Of a stretch of DNA of 64,000 nt, positions 46,201-54,752 are shown one piece after another. A program made the translations under genes and the position numbers. Origin of the DNA: Kosakonia sacchari (GTDB lineage Bacteria > Pseudomonadota > Gammaproteobacteria > Enterobacterales > Enterobacteriaceae); NCBI GenBank assembly GCA_900109485.1, contig FOAY01000015.1, positions 1-64,000 on the forward strand. The letters run 5' to 3'. The first letter of the stretch is position 1; the number at the start of each line of letters is the position of its first letter. The notes beneath the pieces are model-generated. The model was not told where the DNA came from. It saw only the letters and a program-made list of their open reading frames with translations, and did not search any database.

Positions 46201-46540
46201 GATCTCGCTCCTGACGCGGTTTACGCATCCCGGATTTGATCAGCACAATGCCCAACACCAGCGTTGCCAGCCCAGTCACTTTTAATACCGGGAGTGGTTC
46301 ATCAAAAAGAAATACGCTGAACAGGGTAATGAATAATATGCCAACGCCTTCCCACAATGCATACGCCACACCGAGGGCAATTTTTTTCACCGCAAACGAC
46401 AGAAAAATATACGACAGCGTAATCATTGCCAGCATTAAAATAAACCCGGTCTGGCTATCATTGACGCTGGCCCATTTCATTGACAATGTGCCGGTTATTT
46501 CAGCAACAATCGCGAAGGCCAGTAATATCCAATAAATCAT
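46187..46540 (-). CDS. mdtJ: MdtJ, spermidine export SMR subunit
   Basis: A 117-residue SMR protein with four helices and the membrane Glu in AIVAEITGT, close to E. coli MdtJ (121 residues). It is first in mdtJI, behind a strong AGGAGAAAAAA leader. In E. coli mdtJI is induced by spermidine, with control partly through an upstream small ORF. A candidate leader ORF is seen here at 46747-46652. Confidence 0.94.
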   Translation of the reverse strand: MIYWILLAFAIVAEITGTLSMKWASVNDSQTGFILMLAMITLSYIFLSFAVKKIALGVAYALWEGVGILFITLFSVFLFDEPLPVLKVTGLATLVLGIVLIKSGMRKPRQERDHAAV

Positions 46541-46651
46541 TTTTTTCTCCTGCTTGAGAATAAATATCCTTGCGCGGCTTACCGCAGCGCGGAAAACCGG
46601 AAAAACAGCAATATCAGCCGGACGCAGCGCGCCAGCTCAGGCAGGAGGAGA

Positions 46652-46747
46652 CTACAGCGCCGAGCGCCAGTATTGTTCACCCGTAAGCGGGCAGCAGGAG
46701 GAGTGACGGGAAAAAACAGAATTTAAAATGCTGAACAGAATGTCCAT
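46652..46747 (-). CDS. possible leader ORF of mdtJI (MdtU-like)
   Basis: A 31-codon frame from ATG 46747, reading MDILFSILNSVFSRHSSCCP then LTGEQYWRSAL. It lies in the long 5' region of mdtJ, ending 111 bp before the mdtJ start. In E. coli a small upstream ORF (mdtU) mediates polyamine control of mdtJI. I could not align the peptide, and the ribosome site (GGATAA) is distant, so only position and length support the idea. A longer ATG at 46849 in the same frame is possible. Confidence 0.45.
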   Translation of the reverse strand: MDILFSILNSVFSRHSSCCPLTGEQYWRSAL

Positions 46748-46982
46748 ATTATTACAATTATCCGCGAATTGCTTCTCATCATGCGGATGAAAATTGTCCT
46801 CAGTCGTTAAACACCGCTTATTTCTATCACAGCCCAGGACTTTACTCAAAAGCTTTTCAATTCTTTACTCTGCCGCTGGATTTATATTATTTTTACAGCG
46901 CGTCGTTTTCTTTTTATACCGCCTTTATATCAGGCGGTAAATAATCCTCATCAGCCGATAATAACTCACGATGAGGAAATCT

Positions 46983-48401
46983 ATGTCACGGTTAGTGATT
47001 GTTGCCAATCGCGCGGCCACCGCAGAGACCCGCGATCTCTTAACAGATGCCCTGCGCGGCGTAATGGATAAACACCCCGGTCTGTGGTTTGGCTGGAATG
47101 GCGCTGTCGCCAGAAACCAAAAGCAGCGTATTCAAACGCAGCAGCGGTACGACAACTTCACGCAACATAGCTGGGAGATGACGCCCAACGAATATGACAA
47201 TGTTTACCACGGCTACGTGCATCGCGTTTTATGGCCGGTTTTCCATAACCGTCCCGACTTAGCCCGCTACCAGAAAGCCTGGTTTATTACCTACAAAACC
47301 TATACGCGAACAGTGGCAGAACGGGTGATGGCGGAAACCCGTCCGGACGATGTGATTTGGGTGCAGGATTATCACCTGCTGCCCGTCGGCCGCGTAATGA
47401 GAGAAACCGGCGCAACCCACCGCTGCGGCTTCTTTTTGCACCAGCCCTTCCCGCCCGGCGATGTTTTTCGCACGCTCCCCGAACACGACTGGCTACTTAA
47501 CTGCTTTCTGCACTATGACCTGCTGGGTTTTCAGTCCAGCAACGATGTGAACAACTTTATTGCCTACCTGCTGCGCCACTACCGCGCGGAACGCCTGACG
47601 GAAGAGACGCTCAAAGTCAACGGCCACATCCTGACCGTGGGTATTTTCCCCTGTGGCATTGCGACGGATGGGGCGCGTGATGGGCAAGCCGCACCACCGC
47701 AAACCGACGCCGCGCTTACGGATAACCTGTGCAGCACCCTTATCAGCCACGACGTTATTAGTGATGTAAGCGGTATCGATTATCGCCTTGATGCGCTGCG
47801 TACGTTTCTTACGCAATACCCGGCCTTCCGGCGTAACGTCAGCTTAGTGCAACTGGCTGATCCCTTGCAGGAATACCCACTGGCTACGCCAGAGTTATGC
47901 AGTAAACTGGAGCGTTTTTGCGGGGAAATCAACGGACAATACGGCGATTTTTCATGGTATCCGGTGAACTACATCCACAATAATCTCTGCTCGCGGCAGT
48001 TGATTACCGCCCTCTACCGCCATGCGCAGGTGGCGCTGTTTACCCCGCTTTCTGACGGCATGCATCTGGGCGCAAAAGCGTTTATCCTCGCGCAAGACCC
48101 GGCCGATCCCGGCGTACTTATCCTTTCACAATTCACCGGCGCGGCAGAACAATTAAGCGATGCGCTGCTGGTCAATCCTTACGATGCCAGCGCTATCAGC
48201 GAGGCGTTGCATTCCGCGCTGACCATGCCGCTGGCGGAACGTAAAAGGCGGCACAGCAGGCTGCTGGAAAAAGTGCTGCGTTATGACTGCCACTGGTGGG
48301 GAGACGCCTTTATCCGGGCGCTGGCAGCCACTGCGGTGGTCGCCCCGCCACGGTTTGTCTGCACCCATTACGGCATCTTTACCGCGCAGCGCCTTTATTG
48401 A
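46983..48401 (+). CDS. OtsA-like trehalose-phosphate synthase paralogue, catalytic residues lost
   Basis: A 472-residue GT20-family protein, the length of OtsA (474) and alignable throughout: SRLVIVANR, LWFGWNG, WVQDYHLLP, GFFLHQPFPP, DPADPGVLILSQFTGAAEQL. Key positions differ. The GGLAVG loop after NR is absent. The Arg and Lys of OtsA VERLDYSKGL are Gly264 and Leu269 here (VSGIDYRLDA). The acceptor and phosphate residues in LRDGMNLVAKE become LSDGMHLGAKA, losing Arg and Glu366 to Ser and Ala. It is therefore probably not a normal trehalose-6-phosphate synthase. No otsB is next to it. The start at 46983 follows GAGGAAA. Its 3' end overlaps tqsA by 7 bp. Confidence 0.82.
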   Translation: MSRLVIVANRAATAETRDLLTDALRGVMDKHPGLWFGWNGAVARNQKQRIQTQQRYDNFTQHSWEMTPNEYDNVYHGYVHRVLWPVFHNRPDLARYQKAWFITYKTYTRTVAERVMAETRPDDVIWVQDYHLLPVGRVMRETGATHRCGFFLHQPFPPGDVFRTLPEHDWLLNCFLHYDLLGFQSSNDVNNFIAYLLRHYRAERLTEETLKVNGHILTVGIFPCGIATDGARDGQAAPPQTDAALTDNLCSTLISHDVISDVSGIDYRLDALRTFLTQYPAFRRNVSLVQLADPLQEYPLATPELCSKLERFCGEINGQYGDFSWYPVNYIHNNLCSRQLITALYRHAQVALFTPLSDGMHLGAKAFILAQDPADPGVLILSQFTGAAEQLSDALLVNPYDASAISEALHSALTMPLAERKRRHSRLLEKVLRYDCHWWGDAFIRALAATAVVAPPRFVCTHYGIFTAQRLY

Positions 48402-49477
48402 GGCGGCGTTGGCGGGCTGTTTTTTGCAACGCTCGCCCGCGCTTCCGCCAGCAAATTCCACGAGGTAATAAACAGCGCAGCAATCATTGGCCCAAGGACA
48501 AAACCATTAATGCCGAAGAATTGCAGGCCGCCCAGCGTGGTCAGCAGGATCAAATAATCCGGCATGCGGGTATCTTTCCCTACCAGCAGCGGGCGCAGAA
48601 GATTGTCGGCGAGGCCAACGACGATCACGAAGTAGAGCGTCAGCACCGTGGCCGTGACAAACTCGTCGGTTGAATAGAGAAAAATCACCGCCGGGATCCA
48701 GACAATCGCCGTCCCCACCGCCGGGATTAACGACAGGAATGCCATCAGCGCCGCCCACAACAGACTGCCGTTGAAACCGGCAAACCAGAAACCGATGCCG
48801 CCCAGCGCGCCCTGAACGATGGCGACCACCAGCGTCCCTTTTACCGTCGCGCGCGCCACACCGGCGAATTTCAAAAACAGGCGACGCTTAATGGTCGCCG
48901 TCAGCGGAATAACCTCGTAGATCCGGCGCACCAGCGTGGCGCCATCTTTCAGCAGGAAGAACAGCAGATAGACCATCAAACAGAAGCTAACGGTAATGCC
49001 CAGCGTACCTTTGCCAATGATCACCGCGCTGCCCGCCAGGTAACGCCCGACGCTCAGCGCCACGCCGGAGAGTTTTTCCCGGATCGCATTCACCGAATCA
49101 AAATCATTGTCGCGCAGATAGCCCTTCGCCCAGTCCGGCAGATGTGCAATGCCATTACTTAATAGCTGCGGCAGATCGGTCGCGTTATCTTGCAGACGCT
49201 GGTACAGGCTGTTGATCTCCACGGCCAGTGAAGAGAGCACCATCATCATCGGGATAAACACAATCACGCAAATCAGCAGCACGGTGATCAACGAGGCGAT
49301 GCCGTTACGCCCGCGCAGCCATACCGAGAGCCGCATGCGCAGCGGATAGAAAATCAGCGCCAGGATAACAGCCCAGATAATCGCGGAATAATAGGGCTGG
49401 ATCAGGCCGAAAAACGCCACGCTGACCAGCAATAATAAAATAATAAAAAAGAACTGATTACTTTTAAGTGTTGACAT
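48395..49477 (-). CDS. tqsA: TqsA, AI-2E family exporter
   Basis: A 360-residue membrane protein with about eight helices, matching E. coli TqsA (YdgG), the exporter of the autoinducer AI-2. A conserved block LRPLLVGKDTRMPDYLILLTTLGGLQFFGINGFVLGPMIAAL spans about residues 290-335, with the family GPxIAA motif. It is about 16 residues longer than E. coli at the C-terminus, which is where it runs into the convergent OtsA-like gene. It lies on the far side of mdtJI, as in E. coli, with the OtsA paralogue inserted between. Confidence 0.92.
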   Translation of the reverse strand: MSTLKSNQFFFIILLLLVSVAFFGLIQPYYSAIIWAVILALIFYPLRMRLSVWLRGRNGIASLITVLLICVIVFIPMMMVLSSLAVEINSLYQRLQDNATDLPQLLSNGIAHLPDWAKGYLRDNDFDSVNAIREKLSGVALSVGRYLAGSAVIIGKGTLGITVSFCLMVYLLFFLLKDGATLVRRIYEVIPLTATIKRRLFLKFAGVARATVKGTLVVAIVQGALGGIGFWFAGFNGSLLWAALMAFLSLIPAVGTAIVWIPAVIFLYSTDEFVTATVLTLYFVIVVGLADNLLRPLLVGKDTRMPDYLILLTTLGGLQFFGINGFVLGPMIAALFITSWNLLAEARASVAKNSPPTPPQ

Positions 49478-49873
49478 CCGGGCCGTCCAATGGAGAAACA
49501 GCCATTAAGTGTAGTGCGTTACCCATTGATTGTAAAAACAATCCCCAGCCCTGATGGCTGCTCGCCGGTAATAATCTTTTCTTTTTTATCAACTGAATGC
49601 CGACAGAATTTTCGTACTCAACGCGTATTTAAGAATGAGACGATAAATCGATGCCATATTGCCGCTTATGATGACGCCACCGAATTGCGCCAGACAACAC
49701 CAGGAATAGTGCATCGGCTATCTGGCTAACTGGTGGGGAAAAATCAGTTGGTTAATATTGGCGACGCAGTAACGCATTGTCGGGCTGTTTTATCCGTTAT
49801 CTGTCTATTGTCGTGATAAGCATAGAAGCGCCTTTAAATCAAAAGGTTATATTTCACAAAGAGGAGATACAGT
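49478..49873. other. 396-bp gene-free region upstream of the caspase-like gene
   Basis: Control region shared by the divergent tqsA and the gene at 49874. It is moderately AT-rich. No convincing ORF, LexA box or palindrome was found. A strong AAAGAGGAGA ribosome site lies at its right end. Confidence 0.55.
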
Positions 49874-50308
49874 ATGACCATTGTAATGCTCATGTCTACC
49901 GATGCCGATATTGTTAACACGCAACTGAATGCCGCCTGGAACCCCATCACGAATCGCTATACATGGGCACAGGTCAATCCCATGAATTTAAATATTATCA
50001 ACGGCGCGACCATTGTAGTTATTGCCCATGGTAATGGTACGGAAATTGGCAACGCGGCTCCGGGCGTTGTCGATGTTAATGCCGAAACCTTTCTTGCGCT
50101 GGTTCAGGGAAATATGGCGAACAATGCCGTTCCGGCAAGAATTTATATTTCTTCTTGCGGTCCGGGCATCGCAGAGTTTGCCGCGAATGTACGGATAGCG
50201 GCGCAGAATAATCAGATCTGGCACAACACGCGTATTTTTGGTCATAGCGATCCGGTTTCCGGCCCGGTACCGCCTGCCAACGATATCCGCTGGACGCGGA
50301 TTTTTTAA
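49874..50308 (+). CDS. hypothetical protein with caspase-like His/Cys pattern
   Basis: A 144-residue protein I cannot name. A hydrophobic strand ends in His52-Gly53 (ATIVVIAHGNGTEIG), and a second strand ends in Ser94-Cys95-Gly96 (PARIYISSCGPG). Strand-HG then strand-(S/G)C is the catalytic layout of clan CD (caspase-like, C80, CHAT) peptidases, and the region between (FLALVQGNM) is helical. It is small for a full caspase fold, with no signal or membrane segment. A strong ribosome site (AAAGAGGAGA) supports expression. A hairpin with 10-bp arms follows, then umuDC. Function is inferred weakly from the motif only. Confidence 0.7.
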   Translation: MTIVMLMSTDADIVNTQLNAAWNPITNRYTWAQVNPMNLNIINGATIVVIAHGNGTEIGNAAPGVVDVNAETFLALVQGNMANNAVPARIYISSCGPGIAEFAANVRIAAQNNQIWHNTRIFGHSDPVSGPVPPANDIRWTRIF

Positions 50309-50324
50309 GCTATCGCCGACGCAT

Positions 50325-50357
50325 GATGCCAGGCTGTGGTTGACACGGCCTGGCATC
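50325..50357. repeat. hairpin between the caspase-like gene and umuD
   Basis: Arms GATGCCAGGC and GCCTGGCATC are exactly complementary with a 13-base loop. There is no T-run. It may end or stabilise the upstream transcript. Confidence 0.6.
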
Positions 50358-50439
50358 CCCGCAGCATAAATTTCGTGTGACTTCAGTAGCTTCATCCTTC
50401 CCTGCCACAAGCGCCTTGATCTCTTCATCAAATCTATAA

Positions 50440-50459
50440 TACTGTATATAAACACAGTA
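50440..50459 (+). promoter_or_regulatory. LexA box of umuDC
   Basis: CTGT-ATATAAAC-ACAG with flanking TA on both sides is a near-ideal SOS box. It overlaps the end of a TATAAT -10 element (50435-50440), so bound LexA would block transcription. It lies 18 bp before the umuD start. Confidence 0.92.
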
Positions 50460-50474
50460 AAAATAAGAAGAGTC

Positions 50475-50912
50475 ATGATGGTCACTCTTTATACTTATAA
50501 ACCCCAAAAAATAGTGCCGTTGCCGCTATTTTTAGAGCGCGTTTCCTGCGGTTTTCCCAGCCCGGCCCAGGACTATGTCGAAGACAGCCTGGACCTGAAC
50601 AAACTGCTTATTAAGCACCCCAGCGCCACCTATTTTGTGCGGGTAAGCGGAGATTCAATGATCGGTGCGGGAATCGGCGATGGCGACATGCTGGTGGTCG
50701 ATCGCGCCTTAACCGCAAGACACGGTGACATTGTGGTGGCGGCCGTGGCGGGCGAATTTACCGTCAAAGAGCTGCAAACCCGCCCTACGCTTCGCCTGAT
50801 GCCGCATAACGCCAGCTATTCGCCCATCGTCTTTCAAAGCGAGGAAGAGCTGCAAATCTTCGGTGTTGTCACCTTTACCGTAAAAGCTAATCGCCATGTT
50901 CGCGCTGGTTGA
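50475..50912 (+). CDS. umuD: UmuD, DNA polymerase V processivity/switch subunit
   Basis: A 145-residue LexA-like protein. The cleavage site is CGF or CGFP (about residue 26-30), and the catalytic Ser is in [19 protein letters not shown] with Lys in [10 protein letters not shown]. RecA-stimulated self-cleavage gives UmuD', which binds UmuC. It starts at ATG 50475; a second ATG directly follows. The C-terminus runs about five residues past the E. coli end and overlaps umuC by 17 bp. Controlled by the LexA box upstream. Confidence 0.94.
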   Translation: MMVTLYTYKPQKIVPLPLFLERVSCGFPSPAQDYVEDSLDLNKLLIKHPSATYFVRVSGDSMIGAGIGDGDMLVVDRALTARHGDIVVAAVAGEFTVKELQTRPTLRLMPHNASYSPIVFQSEEELQIFGVVTFTVKANRHVRAG

Positions 50913-52158
50913 TGTCAACAACTTTTATGCCGCCTGCGAAACCGTCTTTCGGCCAGATCTGCAGGGAAAACCCGTGGTCGTCGTCTCTAATAACGATGGT
51001 TGTATTATTTCACGTTCGGCGGAAGCAAAGGCGTTAGATATCGCGATGGGCGCGCCGTACTTTAAAATCAAAGAGGAGCTGCATCGTCAGCGGGTGGCGG
51101 TGTTCAGTTCGAATTATGCGCTGTATGCCGATCTCAGCCATCGCGTGATGCTGACGCTGGAAGAGATCGCTCCCGCTGTCGATGTCTATTCCATCGATGA
51201 AGCCTTTGTCGATCTCTCTGGCATCGATAACTGTATTGCGCTTAAAGCGTTTGGTCACCAAATCCGCCGCCAGGTACTGAAGAATACAGGGCTCATCGTT
51301 GGCGTCGGTATTGCGCCGACGAAAACGCTGGCGAAACTGGCCAATTTCGCCGCCAAAAAATGGCCTCAGACCGAAGGCGTGGTCGATCTCTCCCGTCACG
51401 CCCAACAGCGTAAACTGCTCCCTTTGGTGCCGGTAGAAGAGATCTGGGGCGTGGGCCGCCGTATCAGCAAAAAATTGCGGTTAATGGGCATTGAAAACGC
51501 GTTGCAGCTTGCCAACAGCTCCACATGGGTGATGCGCAAGCATTTTAATGTGGTGCTGGAGCGCACGGTTCGCGAGTTGCGGGGTGAACCCTGCCTGGCA
51601 TTTGATGAGTTTGCGCCCGACAAACAGCAGATCATCTGTAGCCGCTCATTTGGTCATCGCATCACTCAATATAACGATATGTATCAGGCAGTGTGCGCCT
51701 ATGCAGAGCGCGCGGCGGAGAAACTCCGGGGTGAAAGACAACACTGCTGCGTGATAAGCGTTTTTATACGCACCAGCCCACATGACGAAAATAAAACCTT
51801 CTACAACCCGCAGGCCAGCGGACGGTTGGCTATCCCCACGAACGACACGCGGGATATTATTCGGGTCGCCACCCAGGCGCTGGATCGGATCTGGAAACAG
51901 GGTTTTCGCTATATGAAAGCCGGTGTGATGCTCAGCGATTTTTATAGCCAGAGCGTGGCGCAGCTTAATTTATTCGACGAATATCAACCCCGGCTCAACA
52001 GCCAGGCGCTGATGCAGACCATCGATCGGCTTAATCATTCGGGGCGCGGCACCGTCTGGTTTGCCGGGCAAGGCATTCAAAAAAGTTGGGCCATGAAGCG
52101 GGAAATGCTATCGCCCGGTTATACAACACGCTACGTTGATTTACCGATCGTCAAATAA
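50896..52158 (+). CDS. umuC: UmuC, catalytic subunit of DNA polymerase V
   Basis: A 420-residue Y-family polymerase. Metal-binding acidic residues are in [11 protein letters not shown] (Asp6) and [10 protein letters not shown] (Asp-Glu near 101-102). The HhH-containing thumb and a C-terminal little finger follow, and QLNLFDEY is the beta-clamp-binding motif (QLNLF). With UmuD'2 it does error-prone lesion bypass in SOS. It overlaps umuD and ends without a clear terminator. Confidence 0.95.
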   Translation: MFALVDVNNFYAACETVFRPDLQGKPVVVVSNNDGCIISRSAEAKALDIAMGAPYFKIKEELHRQRVAVFSSNYALYADLSHRVMLTLEEIAPAVDVYSIDEAFVDLSGIDNCIALKAFGHQIRRQVLKNTGLIVGVGIAPTKTLAKLANFAAKKWPQTEGVVDLSRHAQQRKLLPLVPVEEIWGVGRRISKKLRLMGIENALQLANSSTWVMRKHFNVVLERTVRELRGEPCLAFDEFAPDKQQIICSRSFGHRITQYNDMYQAVCAYAERAAEKLRGERQHCCVISVFIRTSPHDENKTFYNPQASGRLAIPTNDTRDIIRVATQALDRIWKQGFRYMKAGVMLSDFYSQSVAQLNLFDEYQPRLNSQALMQTIDRLNHSGRGTVWFAGQGIQKSWAMKREMLSPGYTTRYVDLPIVK

Positions 52159-52323
52159 AAAACGCTGCCGATATATTCACACAGGCGTTCTTTCAATCTA
52201 TTTATTTAAGAGCAAAACCGCATAAATATTATTCTTATTAAGAGACAAAAACCATTCTCTTTGTATTATTAAACAGTTCCCCGATCTGAAAAATAATATT
52301 CACTACGTAATGGAGCTACTGAG

Positions 52324-52869
52324 ATGAGAGTCGTCGTATTTCAAGGACAATATGGTATTTTTAAACGCGAAGGTTTAGATCTTTCTATGCCAGCGGTACA
52401 AAGTTGTTTGGGATTGTATGCCTTATCCGATCAGCACGATTACCTGCTATGCGCGCATTTTGATACGGCTCTGGCGCTGCAACAGAATCTGGAAGATATT
52501 CAGCACGCGCTGGAGCGGAAAGGGATCGCTATGAAAAGCCTGCACGGCATGGTTTTTGGCGGCGACGGAAAGCAGAGCTACCTGCGCTGTTCTTCACCCA
52601 GTAGCGATATTGGCAATGCTATCGTTAATTTTATAAAAGCCCGCGGCGGCACCGCTGAATATTCAGCCCAGTATTATTCCGGCGTTATTCCCCAAACATT
52701 TAACTTTTACTACAAACGGCGTTACGGGATCACTGAAGGTCAAAATGCCAGAGATTTTATGGGCGGTCATCAGCAGGCCGAGAATATCGCCAGACAGCGG
52801 ATAAAACTCAGACCGTCGGAGTATTCGCCAGCGCAGGCAAAAATGACGGATATTAGTCACTTATATTAA
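52324..52869 (+). CDS. hypothetical protein with CheD/CNF1-like deamidase pattern
   Basis: A 181-residue protein I cannot name. The N-terminal half reads AVQSCLGLYALSDQHDYLLCAHFDT, giving Cys28 and His45, 17 residues apart, as in the Cys-His pair of CheD glutamine deamidases. MKSLHGMVFGGDG then resembles the AKLFGGA strand of CheD, followed by a helical SSDIGNAIVNFIKARGG. The last 60 residues (YYKRRYG...) are basic and unlike CheD. No signal peptide. A GGAG ribosome site lies just before. It follows umuC by 165 AT-rich bases. Whether it is an enzyme, an effector or a toxin is unknown. Confidence 0.7.
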   Translation: MRVVVFQGQYGIFKREGLDLSMPAVQSCLGLYALSDQHDYLLCAHFDTALALQQNLEDIQHALERKGIAMKSLHGMVFGGDGKQSYLRCSSPSSDIGNAIVNFIKARGGTAEYSAQYYSGVIPQTFNFYYKRRYGITEGQNARDFMGGHQQAENIARQRIKLRPSEYSPAQAKMTDISHLY

Positions 52870-52872
52870 ACA

Positions 52873-52897
52873 GCGGGTTCCATGCAGAAACCCGCCA
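52873..52897. terminator. hairpin between convergent genes (52324 CDS and smrA)
   Basis: GCGGGTT/AACCCGC arms with an 8-10 base loop between the two convergent genes. T-runs are short on both strands (TGTTTAA on the minus side), so it may be a weak bidirectional terminator. Confidence 0.55.
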
Positions 52898-52929
52898 GCG
52901 AAAGGCAACACGAAAAGCACGCCAGACCC

Positions 52930-53493
52930 TCAGCGGCTACGTTTGGCGTGGCGCTCCCAGTTATCCTGTTTTGCCTGCTCCGACTTACGCAACGCCACAT
53001 AGCAGGCGCCGTTGCCACCGTGATGCGGCAGCGCCGCGCAAAAGGCCTGAACGTCATCAAACTCGGTCAGCCAGCGCGCCAGATAACTGCGCACAATATT
53101 CGGATGCGAGCCCTCTTCCCGCCCTTTGCCATGAATAATGAGCACATTACGCAAACCACCAAGCCGCGCCTGGTGCATAAAACGGAACAGCATCTGGCGG
53201 CATTGCTCAACCGGCTGGCGTAGCAGATTAAGGCTTGCCTGCTGGCTGTATTTCCCCTGCCGCAGCTTATCCAGCACGCCGTTCTGCAACCCTTCGCGTT
53301 TAAACTCCAGCGGCGTACCGAGAGGGATAATGTCAAGAAAACCGGTGGTGAGAAAATTATCGAGCTGCAGGGTGTCGATACGCTGCGGCGCGCGAGGATT
53401 AGGTGTTCGCTGCCAGTGTACATCGGCACAGCGCTTCAGGGGCTGAACGTCCTCCATGGCGTCAAGAAAAAGCGATTTGTCGTCAGGGTTCAT
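52930..53493 (-). CDS. smrA: SmrA, Smr-domain DNA endonuclease
   Basis: A 187-residue protein matching E. coli SmrA (YdaL) along its length (MNPDDKSLFLDAMEDVQPLK). The C-terminal Smr domain (about residues 80-180) has LRNVLIIHGKGRE and the ALPHHGGNGACYVALR block. The E. coli protein nicks DNA in vitro. The start at 53493 is chosen over an ATG six codons upstream (53511) by family comparison. It neighbours ogt and fnr, as in the E. coli ydaL-ogt-fnr region. Confidence 0.92.
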   Translation of the reverse strand: MNPDDKSLFLDAMEDVQPLKRCADVHWQRTPNPRAPQRIDTLQLDNFLTTGFLDIIPLGTPLEFKREGLQNGVLDKLRQGKYSQQASLNLLRQPVEQCRQMLFRFMHQARLGGLRNVLIIHGKGREEGSHPNIVRSYLARWLTEFDDVQAFCAALPHHGGNGACYVALRKSEQAKQDNWERHAKRSR

Positions 53494-54028
53494 CAGGCAG
53501 TCCTCCATCAACTTCTGCTTATGTACTATAACGGGCGTGCAGCGCCCTCACAATGGCCCGCAAGGATTTACCTTAAGTCTGACAAACAGTTAATGTTTTC
53601 GCCTGTTTAATTGCAGCAAAAATAACCATAATAAATTTGCAAGTATAAATTGAACTTAACGCAAATTATTATCAAACTGGCGACCTGAATTTTAGTTAAA
53701 TTATCGTGAAATCAATCACCATTTCATACTGGAAATATTTTTAAGCACCGCTATAACTATATTTACCGCACACGGAGGATACTGCAGGAAATAACGAAAG
53801 GAAGCGTCATTGTGTGTACTGTAGAGCCTGACGGATGTCGGCAGGCTCTATTTTTTTATCATCGAGAATAGATAATATATGATCTATTAGATAACAAAAT
53901 ATTGTCTCTTTATTATTCTGATTCTCGCCTTGACATAATGGAATAAACGTACTTTCGGGGTATGGTGGCACTGCAAGTCGTCTGCTAGGATTGGCAAACT
54001 TTGCCGCAGATGCAGATAAGGACGCCAG
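53494..54028. other. 535-bp region between smrA and ogt
   Basis: AT-rich, with no supported full-size gene. Its main feature is the orphan terminator at 53823-53856. Upstream of it, a GAAAGGAAG ribosome-like site is followed by a 19-codon GTG frame (53813-53872) that runs through the hairpin. These could be a leader peptide or an unlisted small RNA. A TTGACA element is at 53930-53935, but no matching -10 was found. Confidence 0.5.
53823..53856 (+). terminator. orphan intrinsic terminator upstream of ogt
   Basis: An AGAGCCTG/CAGGCTCT stem with an 11-base loop followed by ATTTTTTT. No annotated gene ends upstream on this strand, so it either ends a short RNA or acts as an attenuator. Confidence 0.75.
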
Positions 54029-54544
54029 ATGTTAACGTTACTTGAGGACAAAATATCCACCCCGCTTGGCCCGCTATGGATAGTGTGCGACGAAAATTTT
54101 CATCTGCGCGCCGTAGAGTGGGAAGAACACAGCGATCGCATGAATAAGCTACTGGATATTCATTATCGCAGTGACGGCTATCAACGCATCGCCGCAACGG
54201 ATCCTGGCGGATTGAGCCAGAAACTGCAGGACTACTTTGACGGCGATCTGGCTGTTATCGACACCCTCCCCACTGCAACTGCCGGTACCCCCTTTCAGCG
54301 TGAGGTATGGCAAGCGCTGCGCACCATCCCGTGCGGCCAGGTGGTGCATTATGGCCAGTTGGCAAAAACGCTGGGACGCGCAACGGCGGCGCGGGCGGTG
54401 GGAGCCGCCAATGGTTCAAACCCGGTCAGTATTGTCGTACCCTGTCACCGCGTCATCGGCAGCAATGGCACCCTGACCGGCTATGCGGGCGGCGTACAGC
54501 GCAAAGAGTGGCTGTTACGCCATGAAGGCTACCTGCTATTGTGA
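54029..54544 (+). CDS. ogt: Ogt, O6-alkylguanine-DNA methyltransferase
   Basis: A 171-residue suicide repair protein. The active-site [10 protein letters not shown] (Cys about residue 139) accepts the alkyl group from O6-methylguanine or O4-methylthymine, and [12 protein letters not shown] precedes it. Length and sequence match E. coli Ogt, the constitutive enzyme. A GGACGCCAG site precedes the start. fnr follows 208 bp downstream on the same strand. Confidence 0.95.
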   Translation: MLTLLEDKISTPLGPLWIVCDENFHLRAVEWEEHSDRMNKLLDIHYRSDGYQRIAATDPGGLSQKLQDYFDGDLAVIDTLPTATAGTPFQREVWQALRTIPCGQVVHYGQLAKTLGRATAARAVGAANGSNPVSIVVPCHRVIGSNGTLTGYAGGVQRKEWLLRHEGYLLL

Positions 54545-54719
54545 GAAAAAGCGTCTAAAAAGGCTTCTTATCAGAAAGTGTTGCGATAAAAACCTTAGCG
54601 AAGTGAAGGAATTTCAACGAGATGATGTAGATTCATCTCGATGCTGCTCGCCCGCCTGTTTTAATAATCGTGAATTGACGTTTTACCAGACTTACGTGTC
54701 CAAGAAAAAGATGTTAAAA

Positions 54720-54733
54720 TTGACAAATATCAA
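54720..54733 (+). promoter_or_regulatory. FNR autoregulatory box upstream of fnr
   Basis: TTGAC-AAAT-ATCAA is the same site found upstream of E. coli fnr, 20 bp before the start codon, where FNR represses its own transcription. Confidence 0.88.
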
Positions 54734-54752
54734 TTACGGCTTGAGCAGACCT

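Noticed and set aside
49490..49729. 79-codon frame upstream of the caspase-like gene
   Set aside because: It overlaps the tqsA control region and has no ribosome site or conserved pattern.
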